64,000 bases of DNA from Amycolatopsis sp. GM8 (lineage in GTDB: Bacteria; Actinomycetota; Actinomycetes; Mycobacteriales; Pseudonocardiaceae), in contig NZ_JAJKFK010000004.1 in assembly GCF_021653975.1 (NCBI RefSeq), positions 680,936 to 744,935 of the forward strand, in the 5' to 3' direction. Of this stretch, positions 13,113 to 20,718 are shown piece by piece (positions within the stretch are counted from its first letter, which is position 1; each line of letters begins with the position of its first letter). The notes beneath the pieces are model-generated. The model was not told where the DNA came from and did no database searches. It saw nothing but the letters and a program-made list of their open reading frames with translations. Position numbers and translations under genes: made by a program.

Positions 13113-13193
13113 CGGTTGGCACGTCGTGTCAAGGGTGGACGAAGTCCATCGCGAAGCGACGCCGAAGGCGCCCTTGATACGGCGTGCCAACCG
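13113..13193. repeat. Imperfect palindrome with 11-bp outer arms
   Basis: CGGTTGGCACG at 13113-13123 pairs with its exact complement at 13183-13193, and TCAAGGG at 13129-13135 pairs with CCCTTGA at 13171-13177. The loop contains a further small GCGAAGCG-type hairpin. Just downstream are GGCGCGAAGCGCC-type and CCTCGCGC/GCGCGAGG hairpins (about 13228-13274). This gap between 13026 and 13544 holds no recognisable gene; it is a concentration of structured, possibly mobile, palindromic DNA. Confidence 0.65.
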
Positions 13194-13353
13194 TTAGACA
13201 CTCGGCCATCGGGGTGGGCCCGGCGACAACCCCGGCGCGAAGCGCCGGAACCCCTCGCGCGGAGCGCGAGGGGAAAGAGAAAAAGATGTCCTCGCCGGAC
13301 GGGCAGGCTCCAGGATGACCGCCCCCAAGGGATCTCACCTTGAGTGGGTGGTT

Positions 13354-13509
13354 GAGTTGGGTGGTCATCCCGTCGCCTGCGGTTTTCGAATATCACTTTT
13401 CGCCAGAGCCGCAAGCTTTGGTCTCTCGGCCGCAAGCCGGGCAAAAAGGTTGCGGCCCTGACGAAAAGTGATCGTTCCTGTGACAGGCGACGGGATGACC
13501 ACCCAACTC
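13354..13509. repeat. 156-bp nested palindromic element with perfect 26-bp outer arms
   Basis: The outer arms are 13354-13379 and 13484-13509, a perfect 26-bp inverted repeat beginning GAGTTGGGTGG. Inside it, ATCACTTTTCG (13392-13402) pairs with CGAAAAGTGAT (13462-13472). Inside that, GGCCGCAA (13428-13435) pairs with TTGCGGCC (13450-13457). The three nested stems could form one long cruciform or a structured RNA. The element ends 35 nt before the 3' end of the M20 hydrolase gene. No coding capacity is apparent. It could be a miniature mobile element, a structured transcript or a strong bidirectional terminator. Confidence 0.75.
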
Positions 13510-13544
13510 GCCCCATGTGCTTTGCGCTCTGCCTTGCGCCCCGG

Positions 13545-14858
13545 CTAGGCCATCCGAAAGAACCGGTCCAACACCCGGACCCCGAACTTCAGTGCCTCGA
13601 CCGGCACCCGCTCATCCACCCCGTGGAAAAGCCCCGAGAAGTCGAGATCCGCGGGCAGTTGCAGCGGTGCGAAGCCGAAGTTCCGGATTCCAAGTGATTG
13701 GAAGGACTTCGCGTCCGTCCCGCCCGAGAGCATGTACGGCAGAACGCGGGCGGCCGGATCTTCCGCGATCACCGAAGCCGTCATGGCGTCGACGAGGGCA
13801 CCGTCGAAAGTCGTCTCGACCGGGGGGAGTTCCATCCACTCCTTCTCGATGTCCGGGCCGAGGATCTCGTCCAGTTCACGATCGAACGCCTCCAGCCGCC
13901 CGGGCAGGATGCGGCAGTCCACCGCCGCCTCGGCGACCGACGGGATCACGTTCGATTTGTAGCCGGCGGTCAGCATCGTCGGGTTCGCGGTGTCGCGCAG
14001 GGTCGCGCCGATCATCCGCGAAATGCTGCCGAGCTTCGCGACCGCGCCGTCGATGTCGTCTTCGGGGAAATCCCAGCCCGTGATTTCCGTTACACCGGCC
14101 AGGAATTCGCGCACCGAGTCGGTCAGGACGAGCGGGAACCGGTGGTTGCCCAGCCGCGCGACAGCGTCCGCCAGCTTCGTGACGGCGTTGTCGCGGTGGA
14201 TCATCGAGCCGTGCCCGGCCGTGCCGCGCACCCGCAGTTTCATCCAGCGGATACCCTTCTCCGCCGTCTCGATGACGTACGCGCGCACGTCGTCCTTCAA
14301 CGTGATCGAGAACCCGCCGACCTCGCTGATCGCCTCGGTCACGCCTTCGAACAGCTCCGGCCGATTCTCCACCAGCCATTGTGCGCCGAACTTGCCGCCG
14401 GCCTCCTCGTCGGCGAGGAAGGCGAACACCATGTCGCGCGGCGGCACGATCCCCTCACGTTTGTAGTGGCGCGCCAGCGCGAGCGTCATGCCGACCATGT
14501 CCTTCATGTCGATCGCGCCCCGGCCCCAGACGTAACCGTCCTGGATCGCGCCCGAGAAGGGGTGCACCGACCATTCGCCCGGATCGGCGGGAACCACGTC
14601 GAGATGCCCGTGCACCAGCAGCGCCCCTCGCGAAGGGTCCGCGCCGGGCAGCCGGGTGATCACGTTGTGCCGGTTCTTGCCACCGGACTCGACGTAGGAG
14701 ATCTCGTAACCGACTTCGGTGAGCTTCTCCGCCACGTACTCCGCGGCGGCCCGCTCCCCCACCAGTGTCGCCGGATCCCCGGTGTTGGTGGTGTCGATGC
14801 GGATGAGCTCGCTGGTCAGCGTGACGGCTTCGTCGGCCGCGGTCTCGATGGTGCGCAC
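13545..14858 (-). CDS. M20/M25/M40 family zinc metallo-hydrolase (Rv2141c-like)
   Basis: 437 residues of the M20 peptidase/deacylase fold, which hydrolyses amide bonds of small peptides or N-acyl amino acids using two metals. The metal-binding His-Asp pair is in LLVHGHLDVVPAD, the bridging Asp in VWGRGAIDMKDM, and the Glu pair in FLADEEAGGKFG. A dimerisation domain occupies the middle, and a late metal His would fall in the C-terminal GLFHGVDERVP segment. The GTG start at 14858 follows the family's N-terminus. The gene lies in the same neighbourhood as in mycobacteria (Rv2141c, annotated dapE2-like), but no lysine-pathway role can be inferred from sequence alone. Confidence 0.92.
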   Translation of the reverse strand: MRTIETAADEAVTLTSELIRIDTTNTGDPATLVGERAAAEYVAEKLTEVGYEISYVESGGKNRHNVITRLPGADPSRGALLVHGHLDVVPADPGEWSVHPFSGAIQDGYVWGRGAIDMKDMVGMTLALARHYKREGIVPPRDMVFAFLADEEAGGKFGAQWLVENRPELFEGVTEAISEVGGFSITLKDDVRAYVIETAEKGIRWMKLRVRGTAGHGSMIHRDNAVTKLADAVARLGNHRFPLVLTDSVREFLAGVTEITGWDFPEDDIDGAVAKLGSISRMIGATLRDTANPTMLTAGYKSNVIPSVAEAAVDCRILPGRLEAFDRELDEILGPDIEKEWMELPPVETTFDGALVDAMTASVIAEDPAARVLPYMLSGGTDAKSFQSLGIRNFGFAPLQLPADLDFSGLFHGVDERVPVEALKFGVRVLDRFFRMA

Positions 14859-14881
14859 CCGGCATTCCTACCAGGCCAGAG

Positions 14882-15556
14882 TCACGCCCGCGGCAGCCCA
14901 GGGGTGCCACCGTCGATCGCCTGCCGCGCGGGCCGCGGCACCCGCCAGTCGATCCGGGTACCGGCACTGCGCTCCAGTTTCGCCAGCACCCCGCGGGCGG
15001 CGGCGAGCGCCGCCTCCTGCTCGGCCGGGGTCGCCCCGCCCTGGGCGAGCTCCAGCAGTTTGATGCCCTGCGCGATCAGCGCACGCTCGTCCGCGGTGAA
15101 CCGGGACGAGCGCAGTTTCTCCGCCGCCTCGCGCGCGGCAGCCCACGCCTTCTCCGCGGTCGCGGTCGCTTCGACGAACTTCCGCGCCATCGCCTCCGGC
15201 GGGAACTCCTCCGTGTGCAGGGCCATCGCTTCGTGGAACGCGTCGATGAACCGGCTCGTCGAGGGCACCGCGGGATCCGCGAGCGCGGGCAGCCGCAGCA
15301 CCTGCAGCGGGTCGGACTCGTACCCGCCGTACTCCTGCGCGACCTTGGCGTAGCGCTGGCGCGCCTCGCCCCACCGCAACCGCAGCGACTTCGGCTGCGC
15401 GGGTGCGCCGGCCCGCACCGGTGGGCGACGCTGCGCGGGCTCGGACCGCGCCCGCCACCGCCGGTGCAGCGCCGCCCGGGAGTACATCGAGACGACGAGC
15501 CACAGCAGCACGATGAAGGGCCACACCAGCGGCTCGAAATCCTGTACGGGATTCAT
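14882..15556 (-). CDS. Uncharacterised membrane-anchored protein
   Basis: 224 residues, not recognised. One hydrophobic helix lies near the N-terminus (PLVWPFIVLLWLVVSMYS, residues ~9-26). A basic proline/arginine linker follows, then an alanine-rich, probably helical cytoplasmic part (residues ~60-210) with many charged heptad-like stretches. The ATG at 15556 starts right before the helix, so it is probably anchored with the N-terminus outside. It lies 23 nt upstream of the M20 gene on the same strand and may be co-transcribed with it. Codon use is ordinary for the window, so it is a real gene of unknown function. Confidence 0.75.
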   Translation of the reverse strand: MNPVQDFEPLVWPFIVLLWLVVSMYSRAALHRRWRARSEPAQRRPPVRAGAPAQPKSLRLRWGEARQRYAKVAQEYGGYESDPLQVLRLPALADPAVPSTSRFIDAFHEAMALHTEEFPPEAMARKFVEATATAEKAWAAAREAAEKLRSSRFTADERALIAQGIKLLELAQGGATPAEQEAALAAARGVLAKLERSAGTRIDWRVPRPARQAIDGGTPGLPRA

Positions 15557-15642
15557 GACGGCTCCTCAGCCACAGGGCTTTTCCTCCATGATGCGCCCGG
15601 AATTGTGTGTCGTGCGTTGCGCGTTGCGGGTGGAAAAGCACC

Positions 15643-15656
15643 GGGCCGAATGGCCC
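15643..15656. promoter_or_regulatory. DosR/DevR-type box upstream of PNPOx-like gene
   Basis: GGGCCGAATGGCCC is a perfect inverted repeat (GGGCC-N4-GGCCC). It fits the mycobacterial DosR pattern GGGNC-N4-GNCCC and is centred about 80 nt upstream of the PNPOx-like ATG at 15731. Related 14-mers occur at 21838, 22324 and 23094, all upstream of dormancy-type genes. Confidence 0.6.
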
Positions 15657-15730
15657 TACCCGGCCGGCCGCGCCCTGGCGCATGGTGAGGGCCGCATTTC
15701 ACCCCGCACCGCCCAGAAGGAAATACCGCG

Positions 15731-16129
15731 ATGCTGGACCCGTCCGGACTGGAGATCCTCGACCGGGACGAGTGCCTCGCCCTGCTCGCCACCGTCCGGA
15801 TCGGCCGGATCGTGTTCACCGCCCGCGGCCTGCCGGCGGTGGAGCCGGTGAAGGTCGTCTACGACCGGGGCGCCCTGTGGTTCCCGGTGCCCGTGCACAC
15901 CGACCTGTTCGGTGCCACCAGGGACGGGGTGGTCGCGTTCGAGGCGGACGAGTTCGACGCGGTGCTCGAAACCGGCTGGTGGGTGACGGTGCTGGGCCGG
16001 GCGGGCACGGCGGACGAATGCGATCTCCCCCGGCAGCGGCCGGACCTGTCGTGGCACCAGTTCGCCGGCGACGCTCGCTGTGTGCGAATCCCGATCGAGG
16101 TCGTTTCCGGGCGGCGGGTGAAGAGGTAA
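15731..16129 (+). CDS. Pyridoxamine 5'-phosphate oxidase-like flavin-binding family protein
   Basis: 132 residues with the split-barrel PNPOx-like fold. It opens with a helical L-x-x-DECLALLATVRIGRIVFTA segment, followed by LPAVEPVKVVYDRGALWF and VAFEADEFD, the usual strand order of the family. Members bind FMN, F420 or heme, and several (Rv0080, Rv3129) belong to the mycobacterial dormancy regulon. A DosR-type box lies upstream. It is followed at 35 nt by a DosS-like kinase gene. A related but clearly different paralogue is at 21860-22255. The exact cofactor cannot be told. Confidence 0.82.
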   Translation: MLDPSGLEILDRDECLALLATVRIGRIVFTARGLPAVEPVKVVYDRGALWFPVPVHTDLFGATRDGVVAFEADEFDAVLETGWWVTVLGRAGTADECDLPRQRPDLSWHQFAGDARCVRIPIEVVSGRRVKR

Positions 16130-16164
16130 TCTACTGAGCCTCGCCTCCGGCAGGGGAGAGCCAG

Positions 16165-17694
16165 TTGATCGAAGCCAGCGCCCGGGCGCTGTTGAACGCT
16201 GTGGTGGGAGTGGCGGCGGAGCTGCGGCTGCCCGACGTACTGCGCCGTACCGTCGAGGCCGCGCGCGAACTCACCGACGCCGACCACGGCGTGCTCGCCG
16301 AGGTGCTGCCCGGTGACCGGCTCGGCAAACTCGTCGAGGCCGGCGCCCCGCGCGGCTACCGGTGCCCGGCCGAGCTGCCCACCGGTCCCGGCACCCTCAC
16401 CGTGCCGATCCGGTTGCCGGACAACGACTTCGGCCGGTTGTCGGTGACCGGCGAGGCGTTCACCGAGCGGGACCGGGAGTGGCTGGAGGCGCTCGCCGCC
16501 GCGGCGGGCATCGCGATCCAGAACGCCGACCGCTACGAGCGGACGCTGCGCCGCGAGCGGTGGCGTGAGGCGTCGCACGAGGTGACGGTCGCGCTGCTGA
16601 ACGGCGAGGACACCACCACCACGCTGCACACGGTCGCCGACCGCGCCCGCGTCGTCGCGAACGCGTCCGGTGGTGCCGTCGCACTGCCCAGCGAAACCGA
16701 CCCGGACGCGCTGGTCTTCGAAGTGATCGCGTCGCCGTATCCCGAGTACTTCCGGCTGATCGGCGCGACCGTGCCGCTGCGCGGCACCGCGTCCGGTGAG
16801 GCGTACACGACGGGCAAGCCGGTGGTGGTCAGCCAGTACGGCGGGCACGCCGCCGTCCAGCAGGCGAACTCCGGGCTCGACATCCCGCCGACGATCGAGG
16901 ACCTCGACTCGGCGATCGCGGTCCCGCTGATCGCCGGCACCGAGAAGCTCGGTGTGCTGCTGGTGGTCAAGTTCCGCGACCAGGAACCGTTCACCGACGC
17001 CGAAGTGGAGCTCGTCCGTGACTTCGCCGCGCACGCCGCGCTGGCCATCGCGTTCGCGCACGCCGAAGACGACCGGCGGCGGCTGGTCGTGTTCGAGGAG
17101 CGGGACCGGATCGCGCGGGACCTGCACGATCTGGTGATCCAGCGGCTGTTCGCGATCGGGCTCGGCCTGGAGGGGCTCGGCAAGCTGACGACACAACCGG
17201 AGGTGGCCGAGCAGGTGACGGGGTTCGTGCGTGATCTCGACCGCACGATCCGCGACGTGCGCAACAGCATCTTCTCCCTGCAGGAGCCGGCGGAGGCGCA
17301 CGGCGGGGTCCGCTCGGACCTGCTGCGGATGGCGCAGGACAGCACCGGGATGCTCGGCTTCGAGCCGCGGGTCAGCTTCGACGGGCCGCTGGACGCCGTC
17401 GTCACCGGGCCGGTGCGCGGCGACCTGCTGGCGACCGTCCGGGAGGCCCTGTCGAACGTGGCCCGGCACGCGGGGGCGAGTTCGGCGTCGATCGAGGTGG
17501 ACGTCGACCGCGACGGTCGCCGGCTGTCGCTGACGGTCACCGACGACGGGGTCGGCGTGACGGAGGGCTCCGCGCGCGCGGACGGGCTCGGCGTGTTGCG
17601 GCAGCGGGCCGAGCGCTGGCACGGCACGCTCACGGTCGAGGCGCGGCCGGAAGGCGGCACGAAACTGGCGTGGACGGCGGTACTCGGCAAATGA
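16165..17694 (+). CDS. GAF-domain sensor histidine kinase, DosS/DevS-like but lacking the heme-pocket segment
   Basis: 509 residues. A shortened first GAF is at ~5-115, a second GAF at ~125-300, a HisKA_3 dimerisation domain with phospho-acceptor His321 (RIARDLHDLVIQRLFAIG), and a HATPase domain with the N-box REALSNVARHAG and G-box DDGVGV. The layout and H-box closely match mycobacterial DosS. In GAF-A the chain goes from LPTGPGTL straight to VPIRLPDNDFG. The roughly 35 residues that in DosS include the heme-ligand His (the FPPYHPPM region) are absent, so it probably does not bind heme there. The TTG start has GGGGAG ahead of it. Its stop overlaps the cognate regulator by 4 nt. Confidence 0.92.
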   Translation: MIEASARALLNAVVGVAAELRLPDVLRRTVEAARELTDADHGVLAEVLPGDRLGKLVEAGAPRGYRCPAELPTGPGTLTVPIRLPDNDFGRLSVTGEAFTERDREWLEALAAAAGIAIQNADRYERTLRRERWREASHEVTVALLNGEDTTTTLHTVADRARVVANASGGAVALPSETDPDALVFEVIASPYPEYFRLIGATVPLRGTASGEAYTTGKPVVVSQYGGHAAVQQANSGLDIPPTIEDLDSAIAVPLIAGTEKLGVLLVVKFRDQEPFTDAEVELVRDFAAHAALAIAFAHAEDDRRRLVVFEERDRIARDLHDLVIQRLFAIGLGLEGLGKLTTQPEVAEQVTGFVRDLDRTIRDVRNSIFSLQEPAEAHGGVRSDLLRMAQDSTGMLGFEPRVSFDGPLDAVVTGPVRGDLLATVREALSNVARHAGASSASIEVDVDRDGRRLSLTVTDDGVGVTEGSARADGLGVLRQRAERWHGTLTVEARPEGGTKLAWTAVLGK

Positions 17695-18323
17695 CGATCT
17701 CGGTGTTCCTGCTCGACGACCACGAGGTGGTGCGCGCCGGCCTGCGCACCCTGCTGGACTCGGAGCCGGACCTGGACGTGGTGGGCGAGGCGGGTACGGC
17801 GGCGCAGGCGCTCGCCCAGATCCCCGGGGTGCGGCCCGACGTGGCGATCCTGGACGTGCGGCTACCGGACGGCGAAGGCGTGTCGGTGTGCCGCGAGATC
17901 CGCGGGCTGATCGATCCCCCGCCGGCGTGCCTGATGCTGACGTCCTATTCGGACGACGAGGCCCTGTTCGGCGCGATCATGGCGGGGGCGGCGGGTTACC
18001 TGCTGAAACAGGTGTCGGGGATGAACATCGTGGAAGCTGTCCGCACGGCCGCCGCGGGCGGCTCGCTGCTGGACCCCGAGCTGGCGGCGGCGGTGACGAA
18101 CCGGATGCGCTCGGACGACCCGCAGTACGAGTCGCTCAGCCCGCAGGAGCGGCGGGTACTGGAGCTGATCGCGGCGGGGCTGACGAACCGGCAGATCGCG
18201 GAACGGCTGTTCCTGGCGGAGAAGACGGTGAAGAACTACGTGTCGTCGCTGCTGCACAAGCTGGGCTTCGAGCGCCGCACCGAAGCGGCGGTCTACCTGG
18301 CGAAACGCAAGCGGCGGTTCTAG
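17691..18323 (+). CDS. DevR-like LuxR/NarL-family response regulator
   Basis: 210 residues. The receiver domain carries the acidic pair Asp9/Asp10, phospho-acceptor Asp55 (VAILDVRLPD), the conserved Thr/Ser of MLTSYSDDEA and the switch Lys of GYLLKQ. A LuxR-type HTH at ~145-205 has the recognition segment [17 protein letters not shown], near-identical to DevR. The ATG at 17691 overlaps the kinase stop (ATGA), so the kinase and regulator are a cognate pair. It ends directly against the AAC(2') gene with no gap. A second, closer DevR relative lies at 22426. Confidence 0.94.
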   Translation: MTISVFLLDDHEVVRAGLRTLLDSEPDLDVVGEAGTAAQALAQIPGVRPDVAILDVRLPDGEGVSVCREIRGLIDPPPACLMLTSYSDDEALFGAIMAGAAGYLLKQVSGMNIVEAVRTAAAGGSLLDPELAAAVTNRMRSDDPQYESLSPQERRVLELIAAGLTNRQIAERLFLAEKTVKNYVSSLLHKLGFERRTEAAVYLAKRKRRF

Positions 18324-18848
18324 GTGATCGAGGTTCGGCACACGTCCGGGCTGGGCTTGGCGGAGCTGGCCGCCGCGCGGGCGCTGTTGTTCGCGGTGTT
18401 CGACGACATGACCGACGCGGACTGGGAGCACGCGCTGGGCGGGCTGCACGCGCTCGCCTGGGACGGGCCGGATCTCGTCGGGCATGCCTCGGTCGTGCAG
18501 CGGCGGCTCCTGCACGGCGGCCGGGCGCTGCGCGCCGGGTATGTCGAGGCGGTCGGCGTCCGGCCCGGCCGGCAGCGGCAGGGATACGGCGCGGCGATGA
18601 TGGCCGAGCTGGAACGCGTGATCGGCGCCGCCTACGACCTCGGCGCCCTCGGCGCGACCGACGAAGGCGCGGCCTTCTACCGGTCCCGGGGCTGGCAGCC
18701 GTGGCGCGGCCCATCGTCCGCGCTGACCCCAGACGGCATCCGCCCCACCCCGGACGACGACGGCGCGATCTTCGTGCTGCCCGGCGCGGTGCCGCTGAAC
18801 CTCGACGCCCCCCTGACCTGCGACTGGCGCGACGGCGACGTCTGGTGA
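18324..18848 (+). CDS. aac(2')-I: Aminoglycoside 2'-N-acetyltransferase, AAC(2')-I family
   Basis: 174 residues of the GNAT fold, very close over its length to the chromosomal AAC(2')-I enzymes of mycobacteria. The shared segments are DWEHALGGLHALAWDG, HASVVQRRLLHGGRALRAGY, YRSRGWQPWRGPSSALTP, RTPDDDG-like TPDDDGAIFVLP and the C-terminal CDWRDGDVW. These enzymes transfer acetyl from acetyl-CoA to the 2' amino group of aminoglycosides. They are intrinsic, and their native substrate is debated. The GTG at 18324 follows the response regulator's stop immediately, so it should be part of the kinase-regulator transcript. That is an unusual place for it. Confidence 0.9.
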   Translation: MIEVRHTSGLGLAELAAARALLFAVFDDMTDADWEHALGGLHALAWDGPDLVGHASVVQRRLLHGGRALRAGYVEAVGVRPGRQRQGYGAAMMAELERVIGAAYDLGALGATDEGAAFYRSRGWQPWRGPSSALTPDGIRPTPDDDGAIFVLPGAVPLNLDAPLTCDWRDGDVW

Positions 18849-18873
18849 GGCGGCTTCCTGGCAGGCTCGGCTC

Positions 18874-19383
18874 ATGCACGATTTCGAAATCCGCCCGGCC
18901 CGGGACGACGAACTGACCGCGGTGGCGGCACTCCGCTGGCAATGGGTGATCGGCAACGGCAACCGCCCGGCCGTTTCCCAGGACACGTTCATCGCGGATT
19001 TCGTCGCCTGGGCAAGGGAAAATGCCAGCACGCACCGCTGCTTCATCGCGGCGGACGGCGGCACGCTCGTCGGCATGGCCTGGCTCGCGACGATCCACCG
19101 AGTACCCACGCCGCGGTCGTCGAACCGGAAGTCCGGCGACGTGCAGAGCGTGTACGTCGTCCCCGGTGAGCGGGACAACGGCCTCGGCGGCCGGCTCATC
19201 GACACCGTGCTGGCCACGGCCGCGGAACTCGGGTTCGAGCCCGTGACCGTGCACTCCAGCGAGCGGGCGATCACCACCTACAAGCGGCACGGGTTCGCCA
19301 CCTCGCCGCGTCTTCTCCAGGCTGTCACAAGCCGCGGCGTTGTGTCGTCTCCTCGGCAGGACCGAAGGGAAGACACGCCATGA
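18874..19383 (+). CDS. GNAT family N-acetyltransferase
   Basis: 169 residues. The acetyl-CoA binding motif A is visible as VYVVPGERDNGLGGRLIDTVLATAAELG (the R/Q-x-x-G-x-G/A core), with a typical motif B tail (TVHSSERAITTYKRHGF). It is cytoplasmic and the substrate is not evident. The ATG at 18874 lies 25 nt after the AAC(2') gene and its stop overlaps the following PPOX gene by 4 nt, so it belongs to the same rightward gene string. It is not related to AAC(2') beyond the shared fold. Confidence 0.85.
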   Translation: MHDFEIRPARDDELTAVAALRWQWVIGNGNRPAVSQDTFIADFVAWARENASTHRCFIAADGGTLVGMAWLATIHRVPTPRSSNRKSGDVQSVYVVPGERDNGLGGRLIDTVLATAAELGFEPVTVHSSERAITTYKRHGFATSPRLLQAVTSRGVVSSPRQDRREDTP

Positions 19384-19763
19384 CCACCGCACTCGCCCCG
19401 TTCACAGCGCAGCGCACGATCCTGCTCACCACGTTCCGCCGCGACGGGACGCCCGTCGGCACGGCGGTCAGCATCGCCGTCGAGGGGGACCACGCGTACG
19501 TCCGCAGCTACGCCCAGGCCGGGAAAGCCAAGCGGCTGCGCAACAATCCCGACGCCGAGATCGCACCGTCCACTGTGACCGGTAAGCCCACCGGCGACGC
19601 CATGCCCGCCCGGCTGACCCTGCTCGACGGCGCGGCCGCCGCGCACGCGGCCCGGCTGCTCACCCGCAAACACCCGTTCCTGCACGGGTTCCTGGTCCCG
19701 ATCGCGCACCGGATCAAGCACTACCAGACCCTGCACTACGAGCTGCGCCCGCGAGACCGGTGA
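19380..19763 (+). CDS. PPOX class F420-dependent oxidoreductase
   Basis: 127 residues of the split-barrel flavin reductase group that uses coenzyme F420 or a flavin. The segments RTILLTTFRRDGTPVGTAVS and AKRLRNNPDAEIAPST are the conserved beta-hairpin and cofactor-binding loop, and HRIKHYQTLHYELRP is the usual C-terminal strand. F420-linked members are common in actinobacteria. Translation is coupled to the preceding GNAT gene by a 4-nt overlap. The substrate is unknown. Confidence 0.85.
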   Translation: MTTALAPFTAQRTILLTTFRRDGTPVGTAVSIAVEGDHAYVRSYAQAGKAKRLRNNPDAEIAPSTVTGKPTGDAMPARLTLLDGAAAAHAARLLTRKHPFLHGFLVPIAHRIKHYQTLHYELRPRDR

Positions 19764-19841
19764 CCGATGCCCGCGCGCCGCGAACGCGGTAGCGTCCGCC
19801 GGGTATCCGTTGTGGGGGGCCGCAGAGAAAGGGCACTGCCC

Positions 19842-20177
19842 GTGAGAAAGGACGAGGACATCCATCCCGGCGCACCGGTGCGGACCGAGCTCAGCGGCGA
19901 CGTCGGCCGCATCCGGCTGTTCGGCGAGATCGACCACACCGCCGTGGAACAGCTCGACCGCGCCGTGTCCGAACTGCTCGACAAGGGGGTCGCCACGCTG
20001 GTGGTGGACTTCGCGGACCTGTCGTTCTTCGACTCCGCCTGCATCAGCGCGCTGGTCCGCGCCCGCGGGTTCGCCGAGGACCGCGGCACCGGCATCACAC
20101 TCGCCAATGTCAACCGCTACGCCCGCCGCATCCTGGACCTGACCGGGCTCTCGGCCGCGTTCCAGATCGAACCTTGA
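19842..20177 (+). CDS. STAS-domain anti-sigma factor antagonist
   Basis: 111 residues forming one STAS domain: beta-strand VGRIRLFGEIDHTAVEQL, helix, strand TLVVDFADLSFFDSACISALV. The phosphorylatable Ser would be Ser65 in FDSACIS. Such proteins bind anti-sigma (RsbW-like) kinases when unphosphorylated and so release a stress sigma factor. The GTG at 19842 is favoured because it begins at the domain edge and has an AAAGGG ahead; the frame is open to 19767. No anti-sigma or sigma gene is adjacent, so its partner is elsewhere. Confidence 0.83.
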   Translation: MRKDEDIHPGAPVRTELSGDVGRIRLFGEIDHTAVEQLDRAVSELLDKGVATLVVDFADLSFFDSACISALVRARGFAEDRGTGITLANVNRYARRILDLTGLSAAFQIEP

Positions 20178-20192
20178 GCGTGATGCGCTCAA
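20174..20192. promoter_or_regulatory. HAIR-like operator for HspR upstream of hsp20
   Basis: TTGAG-N9-CTCAA at 20174-20192 (preceded by C, so CTTGAG) matches the spacing of the HspR inverted repeat CTTGAGT-N7-ACTCAAG. A further half-site ACTCAACTT follows near 20211-20219. The site overlaps the STAS gene's stop and lies about 90 nt before the hsp20 start. It suggests control by the heat-shock repressor HspR, as for acr2 in mycobacteria, in place of or alongside DosR. Confidence 0.6.
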
Positions 20193-20278
20193 CTTTGGGA
20201 ACAAACCTCGACTCAACTTCGTAGTAGTGAGTGAGCGGCCCGATGGGCGGGCCGAGAAGTTCCCAGGAGGTGAGCGTC

Positions 20279-20704
20279 ATGGCGCTGCCTGCCATGCGAT
20301 CCGCCAGCACAGTCAGCCGTTGGGACCCGTTCCGGGACTTCGGCGAGCTGACCCGTTGGTTCGACTCGGCTGTGCCGCAGCCGTGGTCCCCGAGTGCCGA
20401 CGTGGCCGAGACGGACACCGAGTACCTCTTCGACGTCGAGCTGCCCGGCATCAACCGCGACGACATCGCGGTGGACCTGACCGGCAACCGCCTCGCCATC
20501 ACCGGCGAGGTCAAGGAGCAGGAGCGGGAGGGCCGGTTCCACCGCCGCACCCGCCGCACCGGCAAGTTCTCCTACCGTGTGCTGCTGCCCCGCGGGGTCG
20601 ACGGTGACAAGGTCGAGGCCACCCTCGACAACGGCGTGCTGACCGTGCGCGTGCCCAAGACCGAGACGGCGCAGCCGCGCCGGATCGAGATCAGCGGCAA
20701 GTAA
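20279..20704 (+). CDS. Hsp20/alpha-crystallin family small heat-shock protein
   Basis: 141 residues. The N-terminal arm SRWDPFRDFGELTRWFDS precedes an alpha-crystallin domain (~45-135) with AETDTEYLFDVELPGINRDDI, LAITGEVKEQE, the A-x-x-x-NGVLTV motif (ATLDNGVLTVRVPK) and a short C-terminal tail (RRIEISGK). It is an ATP-independent holdase forming oligomers. The ATG at 20279 has a strong AGGAGG at 20265-20270. An HspR-like inverted repeat lies upstream and a 15-bp-stem hairpin terminates it. It is probably the counterpart of the heat-inducible mycobacterial Acr2 or of HspX; the operator favours the former. Confidence 0.94.
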   Translation: MALPAMRSASTVSRWDPFRDFGELTRWFDSAVPQPWSPSADVAETDTEYLFDVELPGINRDDIAVDLTGNRLAITGEVKEQEREGRFHRRTRRTGKFSYRVLLPRGVDGDKVEATLDNGVLTVRVPKTETAQPRRIEISGK

Positions 20705-20718
20705 CCGGACAACGGCAG

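Noticed and set aside
19802-19808. GGGTAT as a SigB/SigF-type -10 element before the STAS gene
   Set aside because: No matching GTTT-type -35 element is found at 14-16 nt upstream.
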